DNA from: Pristionchus mayeri
Lineage: Eukaryota > Nematoda > Chromadorea > Rhabditida > Neodiplogasteridae
Assembly (NCBI GenBank): GCA_036245805.1
Contig: BTRK01000004.1
Coordinates: 11,160,001 to 11,224,000 of the forward strand
DNA: 64,000 nt
Reading direction: 5' to 3'
Positions 10,377-21,739 of the stretch are shown here, one piece after another; position 1 is the first letter of the stretch; every line of letters starts with the position of its first letter. The position numbers were made by a program, and so were the translations under genes. Under the pieces are notes generated by a model, which saw only the letters and a program-made list of their open reading frames with translations, was not told where the DNA came from and made no database searches.

Positions 10377-12226
10377 TGAGTGACTATCTGAGAGAACCGA
10401 GCAATATCACCTACAGGCCGTACAACGAAAAAGTGCTGATTTTAAGATCTCCCTAGGGGTAACTTTTCACGTAGAGTTCGAAAATCGACCTTAGAAAGCC
10501 GTATCTCTGAGCCCTCATTTCCAGTGTCGCGCTGTTGCCAGGTGGTCAGTTTTTGTAACTTTTGAACGGCTTATCCAAACCCGTAAATGCATAGTAATTT
10601 TGAAAGATCTCGATGAGGTAATCATTTTCACTACTGAAAGTGAAAAGCTAGCTCATCTGTGAAAACAGTTATGGTCATTTAAATATTCAAATTCGCCGGC
10701 CTGAAAAATGTTCAATAGCTGTGTACTTTTAACCATGATTATTCGATTCTACGTTAAAAGTTACCCCTAGGTACATAACTTCATGAAAAAAGGTGGTAAA
10801 GCAGGTTTATGAATCGCGAAATATGAAAATGCGTGTATTCTGTGAAGATTTTCTACAGTTTTCAGTCGATCCACTGTGACTTCAAATCAGTTTTGAGCAT
10901 TTTATGACTATTTTATCCCAGTGGAAATAAATGAAGCTGAAAAACACCGAATTTGGCGCTTTTTCGAAAATCCGATTTTCTTCACATCGAAATTTCCCAA
11001 CTTTATGCCCAGCCAACTTTCCATTTTAAACCGGAATCCTGCATTTGATCTGCACATCTTCCAGTATGCCTCGACTTTAGCAAGAAAAATAAATAGTGAG
11101 CCTGGCAACGTATCAGTAAGTCATGATTATTATTGCTTGAAAACTTGTTTTTGAGAAGGAATGAATATAAAAATTTAATAATTTGCGAAAAGATTGGTTT
11201 GAAGGATTGATATTTTAACAATTTATCACTTTCTCATACGGATTAAGTCGATTAGTGGCGTTTAAAATACACTTTGCATTATTTTATAAATTTTTGTATT
11301 CCAATGACTAAAATTTTACCAATTTTTCAATTGATTGGACGTGTTATATTCCATCCCTTTTTAAGTTGGCCTATATTAGGAGAGTTTATAATTACATGAG
11401 TTTGTTCAGTCTTCGCGAACTTTGTAAATACCCACTTAATCAAAATTGTTCGTTCTCGTCAACCATTTTCAAGCAATAATAATCATGACTTACTGATACG
11501 TTGCCAGGCTCACTATTTATTTTTCTTGCTAATGTCGAGGCATACTGGAAGATGTGCAGATCAAATGCAGGATTCCGGTTTAAAATGGAAAGTTGGCTGG
11601 ACATAAACTTGGGAAATTTCGATGTGAAGAAAATCGGATTTTCGAAAAAGCGCCAAATTCGGTGTTTTTCAGCTTCATTTATTTCCACTGGGATAAAATA
11701 GTCATAAAATGCTCAAAACTGATTTGAAGTCACAGTGGATCGACTGAAAACTATAGAAAATCTTCACAGAATACACGCATTTTCATATGTCGCGATTCAT
11801 AAACCTGCTTTACCACCTTTTTTCATGAAGTTATGTACCTAGGGGTAACTTTTAACGTAGAATCGAATAATCATGGTTAAAAGTACACAGCTATTGAACA
11901 TTTTTCAGGCCGGCGAATTTGAATATTTAAATGACCATAACTGTTTTCACAGATGAGCTAGCTTTTCACTTTCAGTAGTGAAAATGATTACCTCATCGAG
12001 ATCTTTCAAAATTGCTATGCATTTACGGGTTTGGATAAGCCGTTCAAAAGTTACAAAAACTGACCACCTGGCAACAGCGCGACACTGGAAATGAGGGCTC
12101 AGAGATACGGCTTTCTAAGGTCGATTTTCGAACTCTACGTGAAAAGTTACCCCTAGGGAGATCTTAAAATCAGCACTTGATTTTTCGTTGTACGGCCTAT
12201 AGTTAGTTCTCTCAGATAGTCACTCG
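10377..12226. mobile_element. Fold-back element F2, 1850 bp, TA-flanked
   Basis: Both ends read TGAGTGACTATCTGAGAG or CGAGTGACTATCTGAGAG inward and are flanked by TA (10375-10376, 12227-12228). Arms of about 780 bp are nearly identical in inverted orientation, and it is the better preserved sibling of F1. The open frames in its arms on both strands (for example around 10921 and 11440) are mirror images of the same repeat, not genes. Confidence 0.85.
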
Positions 12227-12263
12227 TATGATTAAAAAGATGCCGTCTAAAAATATAGAAATA

Positions 12264-13320
12264 TGAGGCGAATCGCGAGAGAATCGACCACGCCGCGGCG
12301 GTAGGATTCAAGTTTGTTCGATCCGGCTATAATTTTGGTTATAAGTACTTTCAATGACGCTCTTTAAAACTGCGTCGTCAGAATTTTGATATCTGTCGTC
12401 ATCTTCGAGATTCAGAAGGCCAAACTTGGTACTTTTACTTTTCGACAGTCAAATCGGGACCACTTAAATGATCATAACATTGTTTAAAATTGAGATAGAA
12501 GGTCGTTCGTTATTTCAAAAGAAAGCTACCATCCTGCTCTACAATTTTTATGTTGAAGTCATCATTCCTGCTCTTCATCCTGGTGCGGGGCGGTCGGGTG
12601 CACCAAAAATTGCGTATCTCTGGAAATCGGAAAAACCTATTGGGTTATCATGCTTAAGTTGTAGTACATATACATATCTAACTTTTCGCCAAAAATTTGC
12701 AAAATCGGAGTATACACAAAAAAAGGGACGCACTTTTGTGCGGCGACCCCAAAAGTTGTTCCGGACAAGAGTATTACCGTATCTTCAATTGCCCTCATTT
12801 GGGCTCAAAATCGTTCAAAATCTTTTAAAACAACATTACAAATTGTTTCCACTCATGCTATAGTGGTCATAAATGGTCATAAATGGTCACCTGACCGAAA
12901 AATTTAAAATCGATATTTTGGCCCCGATCAACTCGCGGCAAGGATCCAAACGCACTATGTGGGTTTGAAATTATGTAAATACATCCCTCGAAACCGCTCA
13001 GAAGAAATGGGAGCCTGAAAATGTGAAATTTCGACTCAGGGATCCAAGGAAAGATGTAATACAGTATATCATGAAGAAAAAGAGATAGAGACCTGAGCTA
13101 TGGCTCGAAATATAGAGAATGAAAAGCTAAACATTTCATCTGTTGAAAGTGAGTCTCAATCTTGTCGTTCACGCGTTCTACAGAGCCTAGAAGTTGGCCA
13201 GAAACATGCGATAATACCCTCGAGAGCGCGTGCTCTAACCGTCGGGCGCTCTCTCCCTCCCTGACCTCGCTCTCCCTCCCCTCGCTTTAGCGCTCCCAGG
13301 GCGCGCTTCCCGTTACAACT
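12264..13320. mobile_element. Half copy (B) of the CGAGAGAATCG palindrome family
   Basis: Left terminus TGAGGCGAATCGCGAGAG after a TA, followed by sequence matching copy C for several hundred bp and then by the GC-rich centre shared with copy A (GAGAGCGCGTGCTCTAACCG near 13203). The right arm is missing. It starts 38 bp after F2 ends. Confidence 0.6.
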
Positions 13321-14514
13321 AAAAGCTGCAGTCATCAACATTTTTATGATGAAATTTGCACATCGAAATCAGTGTATTTCAGCTTCCTGATTAGATGATG
13401 GATAGAGGTCCCACATTTTTGTGTTTGATAGCATCAGCTTCACTTGATCTATCACTCAATAGCTTCACATAGTGAAGGAATTCATGCGCATTCAGAAAAT
13501 GGACTCTACAAATTATCAACAAAAGTCAAAATTTTGATTGGAAAGTCGAAAATCCGGATTTTCGAGAAATCTCCTTTTTGAAAAGAAGATGGTGCGAGGT
13601 CTCATATCGCACTACTGGTATAATAGCCCCATAGTGTAAGGTCAAAGCGCCCTTATATGCAAGCCAATCTCTATAGCACATAAGTTAGGAAAAATTGGAT
13701 CTCACATGGGATTTCTTTGCAGCTTATATGATTAGTCATTCCCTAATTCTGTGAGCGATTAGGCTAGTACCGATTTCAACCACTTTTGTGAAAGCGCATT
13801 CAAGGGTCTTCTCAATAATGTATGTGAAAATGTCCAAACAATTTTTCCTTCAAAACAATAACGAGTCCAAATTTTTCAATATTTATTTGAGAAATTACCT
13901 TGTGGAAAACATTCGATTTCTTGTATCATTTAAAAGCATGATACAATTCGGACATGCCATAATAAGTGTTAACTATACCTTACATTATGCTATAGATTTG
14001 TACTGATACGATTGGAAGTTCGCTTCATAGGTGGCTTTGAATTTCACGTCCAAAATTGGAAAAAACTTATGCACCAACCTAATATTTTACACACCGAATT
14101 CTGTAAAAAAAATTTCAGAAACTCTCGAAAGTCGTGTGCAGACGGGACGATGAGAGACGGAAAAACAACAATTTCCCTTCTCAATGCTTGCTTCGGATTT
14201 CTGAAATGAAGAAATTTCAATTCGTTTTTTTAAAAATATTTTAGGTTCCTTCGTGTATTGCACTTGTTACTTCATGTGTTATTGAAACTGTTGAAAACTT
14301 TTTTTTTAACATGGATTACGGTTACCGAAGATAAACGCATTCTCTCAGTAGTTTGTTGAACCTTAAACACCGCTCTAATGTGATGTCTGACTATGTATCA
14401 AAATGCGCGACACATGGGTCTTTCTGATGTTTTCACTAATTATGAATTAATAAGAATATTTTCCTACAATTCCTACGGTTTGCGTACTTAAACTGATCAT
14501 TTTCTTTTGGTTCA
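13321..14514. other. No gene recognised
   Basis: A+T-rich stretch between transposable elements. Short open frames at 13788-14209 have no motif, start context or splice partner. Nothing supportable seen. Confidence 0.4.
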
Positions 14515-14516
14515 TA

Positions 14517-15755
14517 TTGGGGTGTCCGGAAAGTTCGTATATTTTTTGTTTTTATTTTTTATTCAATGCTTTACAATTCTCAGTGACCCATGTATGCCCC
14601 CTTCTTTCTCACTACCTCCCTCCAGCGATTGGGCAGGGTCTCGATTCCTCTCTTCCAGAATGCGGGTTTCTTCGAGACCGCCCAGTTCACGAAAGCCCTC
14701 ACAACTTCATCTCGATTCTTGAACTTCTTTCCTTTGCAGAAGTCAGAGAGAGAGCGGAAGAAGTGGTAGTCGCATGGGGAGAGATCCGGGGAATACGGTG
14801 GATGGGGAATCCTCTCGATCTTCAGCTCGTCCATTTTCTTCTGGGTCATCTTCGCTCGATGTGGGCGAGCATTGTCCATCAGAAGAAGAATTTTGCTCTG
14901 GTTCAGGAGTCTGGGAGGGACTCTGATCGCGACATCTTCCAGTTGTTCAGAGAAAAGGTCGGCATTGATGCTGGTGCCAGGGGCGAGGATCTCCCAGTAG
15001 ATGGGACCGAGCACTGAGAAGAAGAAGCAGAGGAGTTCCTTCTTTCCGTGCTCTTCCTTCTTCGGGACGGCCGTGGGCTTCTCATCTGCATCCACCCATT
15101 GCAGTCTCCTCACAGGGTTATCGTACGTGATCCACTTCTCATCTGTAGCGATGATGGAATTGACCCATCGAAGATTGGATCTACGATGGAGTAATTCCCG
15201 ACAGACTTGAACACGATTTTTCAGCTGTTCGGGGGAGAGGTCATGGGGAATCACTTGTGGGAGTTTCGGCTTCTTCCCAGATCGATGGAGGATATCGGAC
15301 ACCGTTGATCTGGGAGTACCAGTATCCTTCTTCAACTCACGCACACTGGCCATGGGCTTGCGCTTCAGTGTGCGGAGAACGAGAGGCTGATCGAGGGAGG
15401 GAGGGCGTCCAGAGCGGGGTTGATCATCGAGACCAAACTCCGCATTCTTGAAGCGGGAGAACCACTTATAGCAGAAGGGTATGGAGGGGGCGTCAGCTCC
15501 TTCCGACTGGGCCAGGGCAGAGTGGGCCTCCTTCACGGATCGGCCAAGACGGTAGTAATGAAGTAAAACTGCTCGGAGGTAGAGATGGGAGTCCATCACA
15601 AGAATCAATGTAGCAACTAGGAGACTGATTAAATCCTCTCACTACTCAACGTCAGAATGATGCAATACATTGTTGACAAACAGATTGCGCAATCACTGCA
15701 TTTGATCGCGAACTGAATTTTCCGAAGCATTATACGAACTTTCCGGACACCCCAA
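14517..15755 (-). mobile_element. Full-length mariner element (1239 bp)
   Basis: Terminal inverted repeats of at least 25 bp are perfect (TTGGGGTGTCCGGAAAGTTC plus GTATA) at 14517-14541 and 15731-15755, flanked by the TA target dinucleotide at 14515-14516 and 15756-15757. Length, ends and content are those of a complete mariner. With perfect ends and an open transposase it looks recently active. Confidence 0.93.
14580..15596 (-). CDS. Mariner transposase, DD34D
   Basis: Intact reading frame of 338 aa from MDSHLYLRAV (an ATG four codons upstream is also possible). N-terminal helix-turn-helix with the mariner signature WFSRFKNAEFGLDD..RSGRP, then VIPHDL (the WVPHEL motif). Catalytic triad: first Asp in ATDEKWITYDN, second in LLLMDNARPH, third in YSPDLSPCDYHFF, with 34 residues between the last two, which is the mariner spacing. 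It cuts and pastes the element at TA sites. No frameshift or stop is present. Confidence 0.93.
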   Translation of the reverse strand: MDSHLYLRAVLLHYYRLGRSVKEAHSALAQSEGADAPSIPFCYKWFSRFKNAEFGLDDQPRSGRPPSLDQPLVLRTLKRKPMASVRELKKDTGTPRSTVSDILHRSGKKPKLPQVIPHDLSPEQLKNRVQVCRELLHRRSNLRWVNSIIATDEKWITYDNPVRRLQWVDADEKPTAVPKKEEHGKKELLCFFFSVLGPIYWEILAPGTSINADLFSEQLEDVAIRVPPRLLNQSKILLLMDNARPHRAKMTQKKMDELKIERIPHPPYSPDLSPCDYHFFRSLSDFCKGKKFKNRDEVVRAFVNWAVSKKPAFWKRGIETLPNRWREVVRKKGAYMGH

Positions 15756-16023
15756 TAATTCTTTAAATTCAGTTCTAAATAAGATTGATGTATTAAAGTC
15801 GTATTCATCTTCATTCGATAAACCTCTGGTCGCCTCTGCACACTTTCCATCTTTGCCACAGTAAATAATAAATTTTAACCTTATTAGAGTGTATATTTCA
15901 TTGTTGGCAAATAAATATTCTAGGAAGGATAAAATCAGTGCCGACAAATCGAAAATTGGAAATGTCAAGAAAATCATATAACTCGAAATTGACAGTAATG
16001 CGCAAGAGCAATTCAGGAAATAC

Positions 16024-16405
16024 AATCGAGAACTGTTCATTCAGTGGCTGGAAATTGATGGATTCCAATAAAGAATCAATAAAAAAAATGTTTCCGGGAA
16101 TACCAGCTTGCGTTCCAATCAATTAAAATCCGAGGGATAAATCGCATATTTAAAGATCTTACTTTCATCCCTCGAGCTTCCGAGATGTTCGTATTCATGT
16201 GTATAGCAGCCGCACTATTCGACGTTGCCTCTTCCAATGCCATCTTCAAGGGCAAAATCCCGGGCAATCGATCACCAAACATAGTCTACAAAATCGGAGA
16301 GCCTCTCAAGTTTGCTATAACTCCTTGTCTTTGGATACTTTGAAATTTCAGTTTCTGACAAAGTGACACCGGAAAGTATCAGGGAAGCTCTGGGGTTCGT
16401 CCAAG
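16024..16405 (+). pseudogene. Truncated duplicate of the astacin-like gene promoter and first exons
   Basis: Matches 7744-8264 over the promoter (TTCATTCAGTGGCTGGAA, ACCAGCTTGCGTTCCAA, CATATTTAAAGAT), the first exon from ATG 16185 (MFVFMCIAAALFDVASSNA) and the start of exon 2, ending abruptly after GGGTTCGTCCAAG at 16405. One extra base near 16303 (GGAGAGCCTCTC against GGAGACCTCTC) shifts the frame. No catalytic region follows, so this is a non-functional fragment. Confidence 0.8.
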
Positions 16406-16824
16406 CTTTAATGGAGATGCACCCATACATAGACGACAAAAGCTCATCCTATTACTGATCTCATACGCCCAATTTTACATTTCTCGAAAACAAAAAGTGA
16501 TTGACTGGAGTGGAGATAGTAGCCGGGGGGGGGGGGGTGTTGTGACACAAGCACACACGACAAAAGTGCATCTCAGAAGCACTGCAGCACGGCTGTCAGC
16601 GAAACTCGTTTCGGAGACATCCTGTGGACTCAACGGTCATTCGCATTCCTCCATCTCTATAATCGGTGTTGTAGAGTGAGAGAATACAAAAGAGAAGCGG
16701 AGGGTGAGAAGTTCGATTCCGAGTTTTTATTGCACATTTTTTGTGCAAGTCTGTTTGCGATGGCAACTCATTGCGGGCCTGCAACCCTGAAACTCTGTGT
16801 GCTTAACAACTTGAACGGTCTCCT

Positions 16825-17607
16825 GTGGCTGTCGTTCTCCTTGACTCTGGGCACTTACCCGAGACACCTTCCGACCTCGAGAGGAGTGTGGTTATCGCCC
16901 GCCTCCCAGTCGACTCATCCCTCAGCTACGAGAAGCAAGTATGGGGGGATTACAATCAAGTGGTGAAACTCACTGCACTTGCCGATATTCCCTGTCTCCC
17001 AGTCTCCGTATACAGGATGCCTCCCGCAGAGGTTGGTTCGCCTCACTGTCGACTGACGAAGGTCGTTCTTCCTACTCGCAAGCATGCTGCTCTCTTCGTG
17101 AAGCATGCCAATCGAGTCTCCCGTGAGCCGTTCTTCAAGGATGTATACATCCGCCCCTCTTTCGCCGACAAGGACGATGCTCGCCGCAATATTCCTGGTC
17201 GAGGCTGTGGGAGAAACGGTCCTGAACCCAACCCCTCGATCCGTCCTACCGTACCCCACAGCCAGATCCGTCCTCCTCAGACCAATGTCGCCCCTCCTCG
17301 GAACAGGGCAAGGAGCAGACGCGATTCAGTCTTCTCCTCCACTACGAATCATAACCCTGCCCACCCGAATCGTCCTCACCCCCACCCTCGTCTGAATCGA
17401 CACAACCAGGCGCAATATCGGAACCACCCCCCTGTCTACCCCCAGTACAACTCGAACGGATATGGAGCCCCTCCCCGCCCCCTTTTCAATAATCCCATTG
17501 ACATCAATCCCTTCCCCTACCAGTACTCGCACCCCAACCCCTTCATCTCTCACGTTTCCCACTTTGGTGCCCCTCCCAATCTCGGCACTCAGGGAAACTG
17601 GTATTGA
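16825..17607 (+). CDS. ORF1 (gag-like) of the CR1-like element
   Basis: Open frame of 260 aa. The N-terminal half has SVVIARLPVDSS and KVVLPTRKHAALFVKHAN, resembling an RNA-binding ORF1p fold. The C-terminal half is rich in Pro, Asn and Arg (NRPHPHPRLNRHNQ). No CCHC zinc knuckle is seen. Its TGA at 17605-17607 overlaps the first codon of the ORF2 frame at 17604, so ORF2 would need reinitiation or frameshifting. No downstream ATG in ORF2 lies before the endonuclease start. Confidence 0.65.
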   Translation: MAVVLLDSGHLPETPSDLERSVVIARLPVDSSLSYEKQVWGDYNQVVKLTALADIPCLPVSVYRMPPAEVGSPHCRLTKVVLPTRKHAALFVKHANRVSREPFFKDVYIRPSFADKDDARRNIPGRGCGRNGPEPNPSIRPTVPHSQIRPPQTNVAPPRNRARSRRDSVFSSTTNHNPAHPNRPHPHPRLNRHNQAQYRNHPPVYPQYNSNGYGAPPRPLFNNPIDINPFPYQYSHPNPFISHVSHFGAPPNLGTQGNWY

Positions 17608-20376
17608 TTCGCCGGACTAAACATCACTCAGGCAGAAACTCACTTTCATTCTCCGCAATCCTAGCCAATTGCCGCTCTGTCCAAAACAAACTACACTACC
17701 TTTCGCAAAACCTTTCTAAAAAGTTTACTATGATTTGCCTCACTGAGACTTGGCTCTCTCCCACATTCCCTACCTCGCTTCTCCTAGGTGACCACGAACA
17801 GTACTACAATGTGTTCAGAAGAGATAGAAACTCTAGAGGCGGTGGTGTAGCGATCATACTACATTCGTCCATAAGTGCTGCACAGATTGCTGATGAAACT
17901 GTACCTGAATCCCACGAATTATTAGCAGTCGATGTTGATATAAATGGTGACCTAATTAGGATTGTCTGCGCCTACCGTAATCCCAAAGCAAATACGATAC
18001 AAACTGCCTCTCTTGCCAAGTCAATTCTTGACCTTTGCTCATGCCCCCAACCAACAATAGTTACTGGCGACTTTAATCTACCCGATATCAACTGGACAAT
18101 CTTCCCCACTCCCCAGCCAAAAGCAGTTAACCCTCCCTCACAATCATTCATTGACCTCTGTAACTCAGCAAAACTTGCCCAATTTGTAAAAGAACCTACC
18201 AGAAAGGAAAACGTCCTTGATTTAGTATTATGTAACCATCCCAGCCTCATCACCCAAACTGAAGTATGCCCTCCTTTCGAAATGTCTGACCATTCGACGG
18301 TCGAATTCAAGTTTGCAATGAGTCATTCAGCACCCGCTTTCACCCTGAGGCGCGACTACAGAAATGCTGATTATGACCTCATTAACTCTCAGTTAGCGAG
18401 CATTGATTGGACAAGCGCCTTCTCAAAAATAGCAAATATCGATCTTATGTACGACCTCTTGATAAGTGTCATTCAGAAGTCAATAGATACGCATGTTCCT
18501 TGGACCAAAGTGAGCCTTTCTCATGGCAAACTCCCTCCCCATATTGAGCGACTTTTAGGAAAGCGCTTCCATGCGTGGCAGAAATCGATAAATAGTAAAG
18601 ACCCAAGAGATGAAAGGGAATTCGAGTCTCTCAACAAAAAGTTTCGCAAAGAGTTGCAGCGTTACCACAAAACCATTGAGAAAAAGTGATTGAAAGCGAC
18701 GATGAGACCAAGTTTTTCCGTTTTATGAAACGCTGTGCCAATAAATCCAAGGGAGTCGAAGGCTTAAAGAGAGCTGATGGTATTCTAGTCATGGATGACT
18801 TAGGCAAAGCGAACTTACTAGCCGAGACATTTGTAAGCGTATTCACCATCGATAACGGAAAATTTCCAAATACCGTTGCCTTCCCCCATATAGGTACTTA
18901 CGAAGAACCCCAGTTTCTTAGACACGAGATCTGCGCCCTTATTGAGAAATGGAAACGCTCCTCCTGCAAAACCCCTGAGAACATTGACCTTTCATTCATA
19001 AAACGAATTGCCGTACCCATTTCCGAAGCCCTTGAAATCATCTTTAGGAACTCCTACCAATCTGGTACAGTCCCCTCCCATTGGAGGCATTCCATAGTAA
19101 CTCCTGTTAAGAAGTCGCCCCCCTTTTTCCAATCCCCTAAACTACATGCCCATCTCTATTACATCATTCTTTTGCCGAGCGCATTTTGTGCAAATCTATT
19201 ATCAACCATTGTGAACAATTAAACATTTTCCCCGATATGCAATACGGATTCCGCAAGAACCGATCGCGTGAATTTCAAATGCTCGAAGTCCGCGAACACT
19301 GGACAGCCTCTATTAGTGAAGGGAAACCAGTAGACTATTTTGATTTCGCAAAAGCATTTGATAGAGTATCCCACCTCAAGCTAAAACTTAAGCTAACCAC
19401 CATAGGTCTCTCCGAAAATACAATCAAGTGGATAACAGGATACCTCACAGATAGATCATTCCAAGTGTGAGTAAAAGATGTGCTCTCTACATCAATGTCT
19501 GTAACTAGCGGCGTCCCACAGGGGTCAGTCCTTGGCCCCTTACTCTTCCTTATTTACACATCAGAAATCCCTACTCTAGTACAAAATCATGGCGTCGTTG
19601 CAAGAATGTATGCTGATGACATAAAAATATATCGATCCTTTAGGAAGGGAAATTCACCCGCCCCTCTACAAGCTGCGATTGACACTATCGTAAACTGGTC
19701 TGAAGAGTGGTAACTCCCCCTTGCTGCTCATAAGTGTAACTCATTGCACCTAGGCAGAGCAAATACAAAGCGAACATATACTATAGGATCCACAACTCTG
19801 GAACAAAAAGAAAAAGTGAAGGACCTCGGTTTTGTTGTCCAGAAAAACTTCTCATTCTCCGATCATTGCACTACCGTATCCATTAAAGCCAAAACTACTA
19901 GTCACACTATCCTCAGAGCCTTACGAACCACAAATATAGAAGTACTCCTAAAAACGTACTCAATGTACATTAGACCGATTTTAGAAAGCGCTTCATCCGT
20001 ATTCAGCCCTTACCTAAACAAGGATAAAAAGGAATTGGAAAAGGTACAAAACTACTTCACCCGACGCTTATTTATGCGCTGTTTCAATCATACTTGGGAA
20101 AACATGCCCACTGCTCTCGATCGCAACAAGAGACTAGGCATTGAGTCCCTAGAGAAGCGTAGAATAGCGATTGATAAGAGAGTAGCCACAAATCTCATCC
20201 GAGGCAAATATAGTATTTCCAACCGAAAACCACATTATTTCAAAATTTACTACACTCGAAACGGAATGAACTTCAATAATCCTGGATCGCACCACAACTA
20301 CAGACACAATAGTTTCTTTCCAAGAGCGGCAAGACTTTTAGTAAAGTCTAAGAATGAAACCGGTTCCCCTGAGTAG
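17604..20376 (+). pseudogene. ORF2 endonuclease/reverse transcriptase remnant
   Basis: Endonuclease: ILANCRSVQNKL, LTETWL, RGGGVAII, VTGDFNLPDINW and SDHSTVEF, in APE-type order. Reverse transcriptase: QYGFRKNRS, VDYFDFAKAFDRVSH, SGVPQGSVLGPLLF and the catalytic MYADDIKIY. The C-terminal region is RPILESASSVFSPYL and onward. Lesions: a frameshift at about 18687 (A-run), a shift at about 19140-19190, TGA at 19468-19470 and TAA at 19711-19713. It cannot be translated as one protein. Confidence 0.85.
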
Positions 20377-20476
20377 ATTCCCATATCCCATTGTACCATT
20401 ATTCACTCTTCATTTAAACCTTCATTAATTGCCTATTCTATTTCAATTTTGTAACGTTATTTCGACTGAAATAGCA

Positions 20477-20479
<3 letters not shown>

Positions 20480-20528
<49 letters not shown>
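20480..20528. repeat. (TA)n microsatellite, 3' tail of the LINE
   Basis: About 24 TA units directly after an A-rich end. CR1/RTE-type elements often end in a simple repeat. Confidence 0.85.
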
Positions 20529-20531
<3 letters not shown>

Positions 20532-20775
20532 AGATGAAAGAATATTGAGACGTGTATAATCATTTTTTTTGTGAGAAGAAATTTATCATGATTCGATACT
20601 CAGCAGTACGGGAAACATTTTCCTCATCTTTCCTGTCTTCGAAAGGCTAGTCGCGGTGATTGATAGCAGGAGATCTATTTTCTCGGTGGTTGATAGCAGC
20701 AACGACCTCAAAGCGAAATTATGTCCGAAGATGTTTCAGAGAGTGTACATGGTCATGGAACAAGTTCACCTCGAC

Positions 20776-21697
20776 CTCTCTCTTCTTGCGTCCGGTTTGT
20801 CCTATTAACGAGCTTTCGAACAAACCATCCGGCTGGCGAAGCTGAGCTGAACAAGCATATGTTGCATGCAATCTTTTTTTTAAATGTACATGTTTGTGTA
20901 TTGCGAAACAAAAATTGAACTGAAATTAGAAGATGAGAAAATTGAGATTGAAATAACACGATAATAGTTCACTTCGACAACTCTCTCTTCTTGCGCCCGG
21001 AGCCTCCTTGCAAGTCTCCCCATCTCCTGGCTCGAATAGTATCCGTAACCTGCATATTTTATATTTAGAACATCCTCAATTTGCATATTGCTCGGTGAAC
21101 GTTGACAACTGATGAAAATCTAGACGCTTGAAAATTGAGATTTGAATATCACGAAACAACATGAAAAGCGTCGACCTCTCTCTTCTTGCGTCCGGAGCCT
21201 CCTTGCAGGTCTGCCCATCTCCTGGCTCAATCGTCTCGCTGGTAAATGCTGTGGCGACCTGCATATTTTATATTTGGAAGATCGAAAATGTACATCCTTA
21301 CGGTTGCACTTGGGCCCCAGTGATGTAAATCGAGACGGTTGAAAATTGAGATTTGATTATCGGGAAACAACATGATAAGATTTCACCTCGGCTTCTTTCT
21401 TTTTGCTAAAGCTGTGCAGTGTAAGCATATGCGGTATGCATTCAAATTTTCTAATTTAAATTTGTCTGTCATATCCGGTATCCACTTCCTGAGACAAGAA
21501 TATTTCGTGCGCAAAGTATGCTCACCTCCAGTCCGGCCGAGCGTTTGTATGATCTCCGCGCCTGAATATTAACTTTTGTATCTCACTTTAGCGCAAATAA
21601 TATTGATCCGAACAAAATGTCTTTGTAAAACTATCGTTTGTACCTCAACAGCGCATCCCAATAGGGCGACGAGCAGGAGGAACGCTAGCAACTTCAT
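20776..21697 (-). CDS. Secreted peptide precursor with repeated exons (unrecognised)
   Basis: Exon 1 (21644-21697) encodes a signal peptide, MKLLAFLLLVALLGCAVE. Exon 2 (21526-21561) adds ARRSYKRSAGLE. Exons 21176-21258, 20982-21049 and 20776-20846 are diverged copies of one unit and all have lengths of 2 modulo 3. Joined in the frame set by exon 1 they stay open: EPGDGQTCKEAPDARRE, EPGDGETCKEAPGARRE, then a third unit ending IGQTGRKKRE. Each unit thus ends in a dibasic run, as in propeptides cleaved by furin-like enzymes; that role is inference. The 3' end is unresolved: a GAA AGA TGA mini-exon at 20624-20632, or read-through to a nearby stop. A further decayed unit lies at about 21381-21410. 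No family was recognised. Confidence 0.6.
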
Positions 21698-21726
21698 GGC
21701 TACTGTCCCAAGCTATGGAAGCACCG

Positions 21727-21736
21727 TCTTTTATAT
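21727..21736 (-). promoter_or_regulatory. TATA box of the repeated-exon peptide gene
   Basis: On the minus strand ATATAAAAG lies about 35 bp before the ATG at 21697, at a usual core-promoter distance. Confidence 0.55.
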
Positions 21737-21739
21737 TCG

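Larger units (their letters stand above)
16520..20530 (+). mobile_element. CR1-like non-LTR retrotransposon, degenerate
   Basis: Two consecutive ORFs: a proline-rich ORF1, then an ORF2 with apurinic-type endonuclease and reverse transcriptase, ending in a (TA)n tail at 20480-20530. The 5' boundary is uncertain; the GC-richer leader starts near the poly-G at 16527. ORF2 carries at least two frameshifts and two in-frame stops. The element lies between the truncated astacin copy and the peptide gene. Confidence 0.85.

Noticed and set aside
10908..11701. Matching ORFs on both strands (MEINEAEKHRIWRFFENP)
   Set aside because: They are the two arms of fold-back element F2; the mirror symmetry comes from the palindrome, not from genes.
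14507..15451. Several long plus-strand ORFs
   Set aside because: They are antisense shadows of the mariner transposase.
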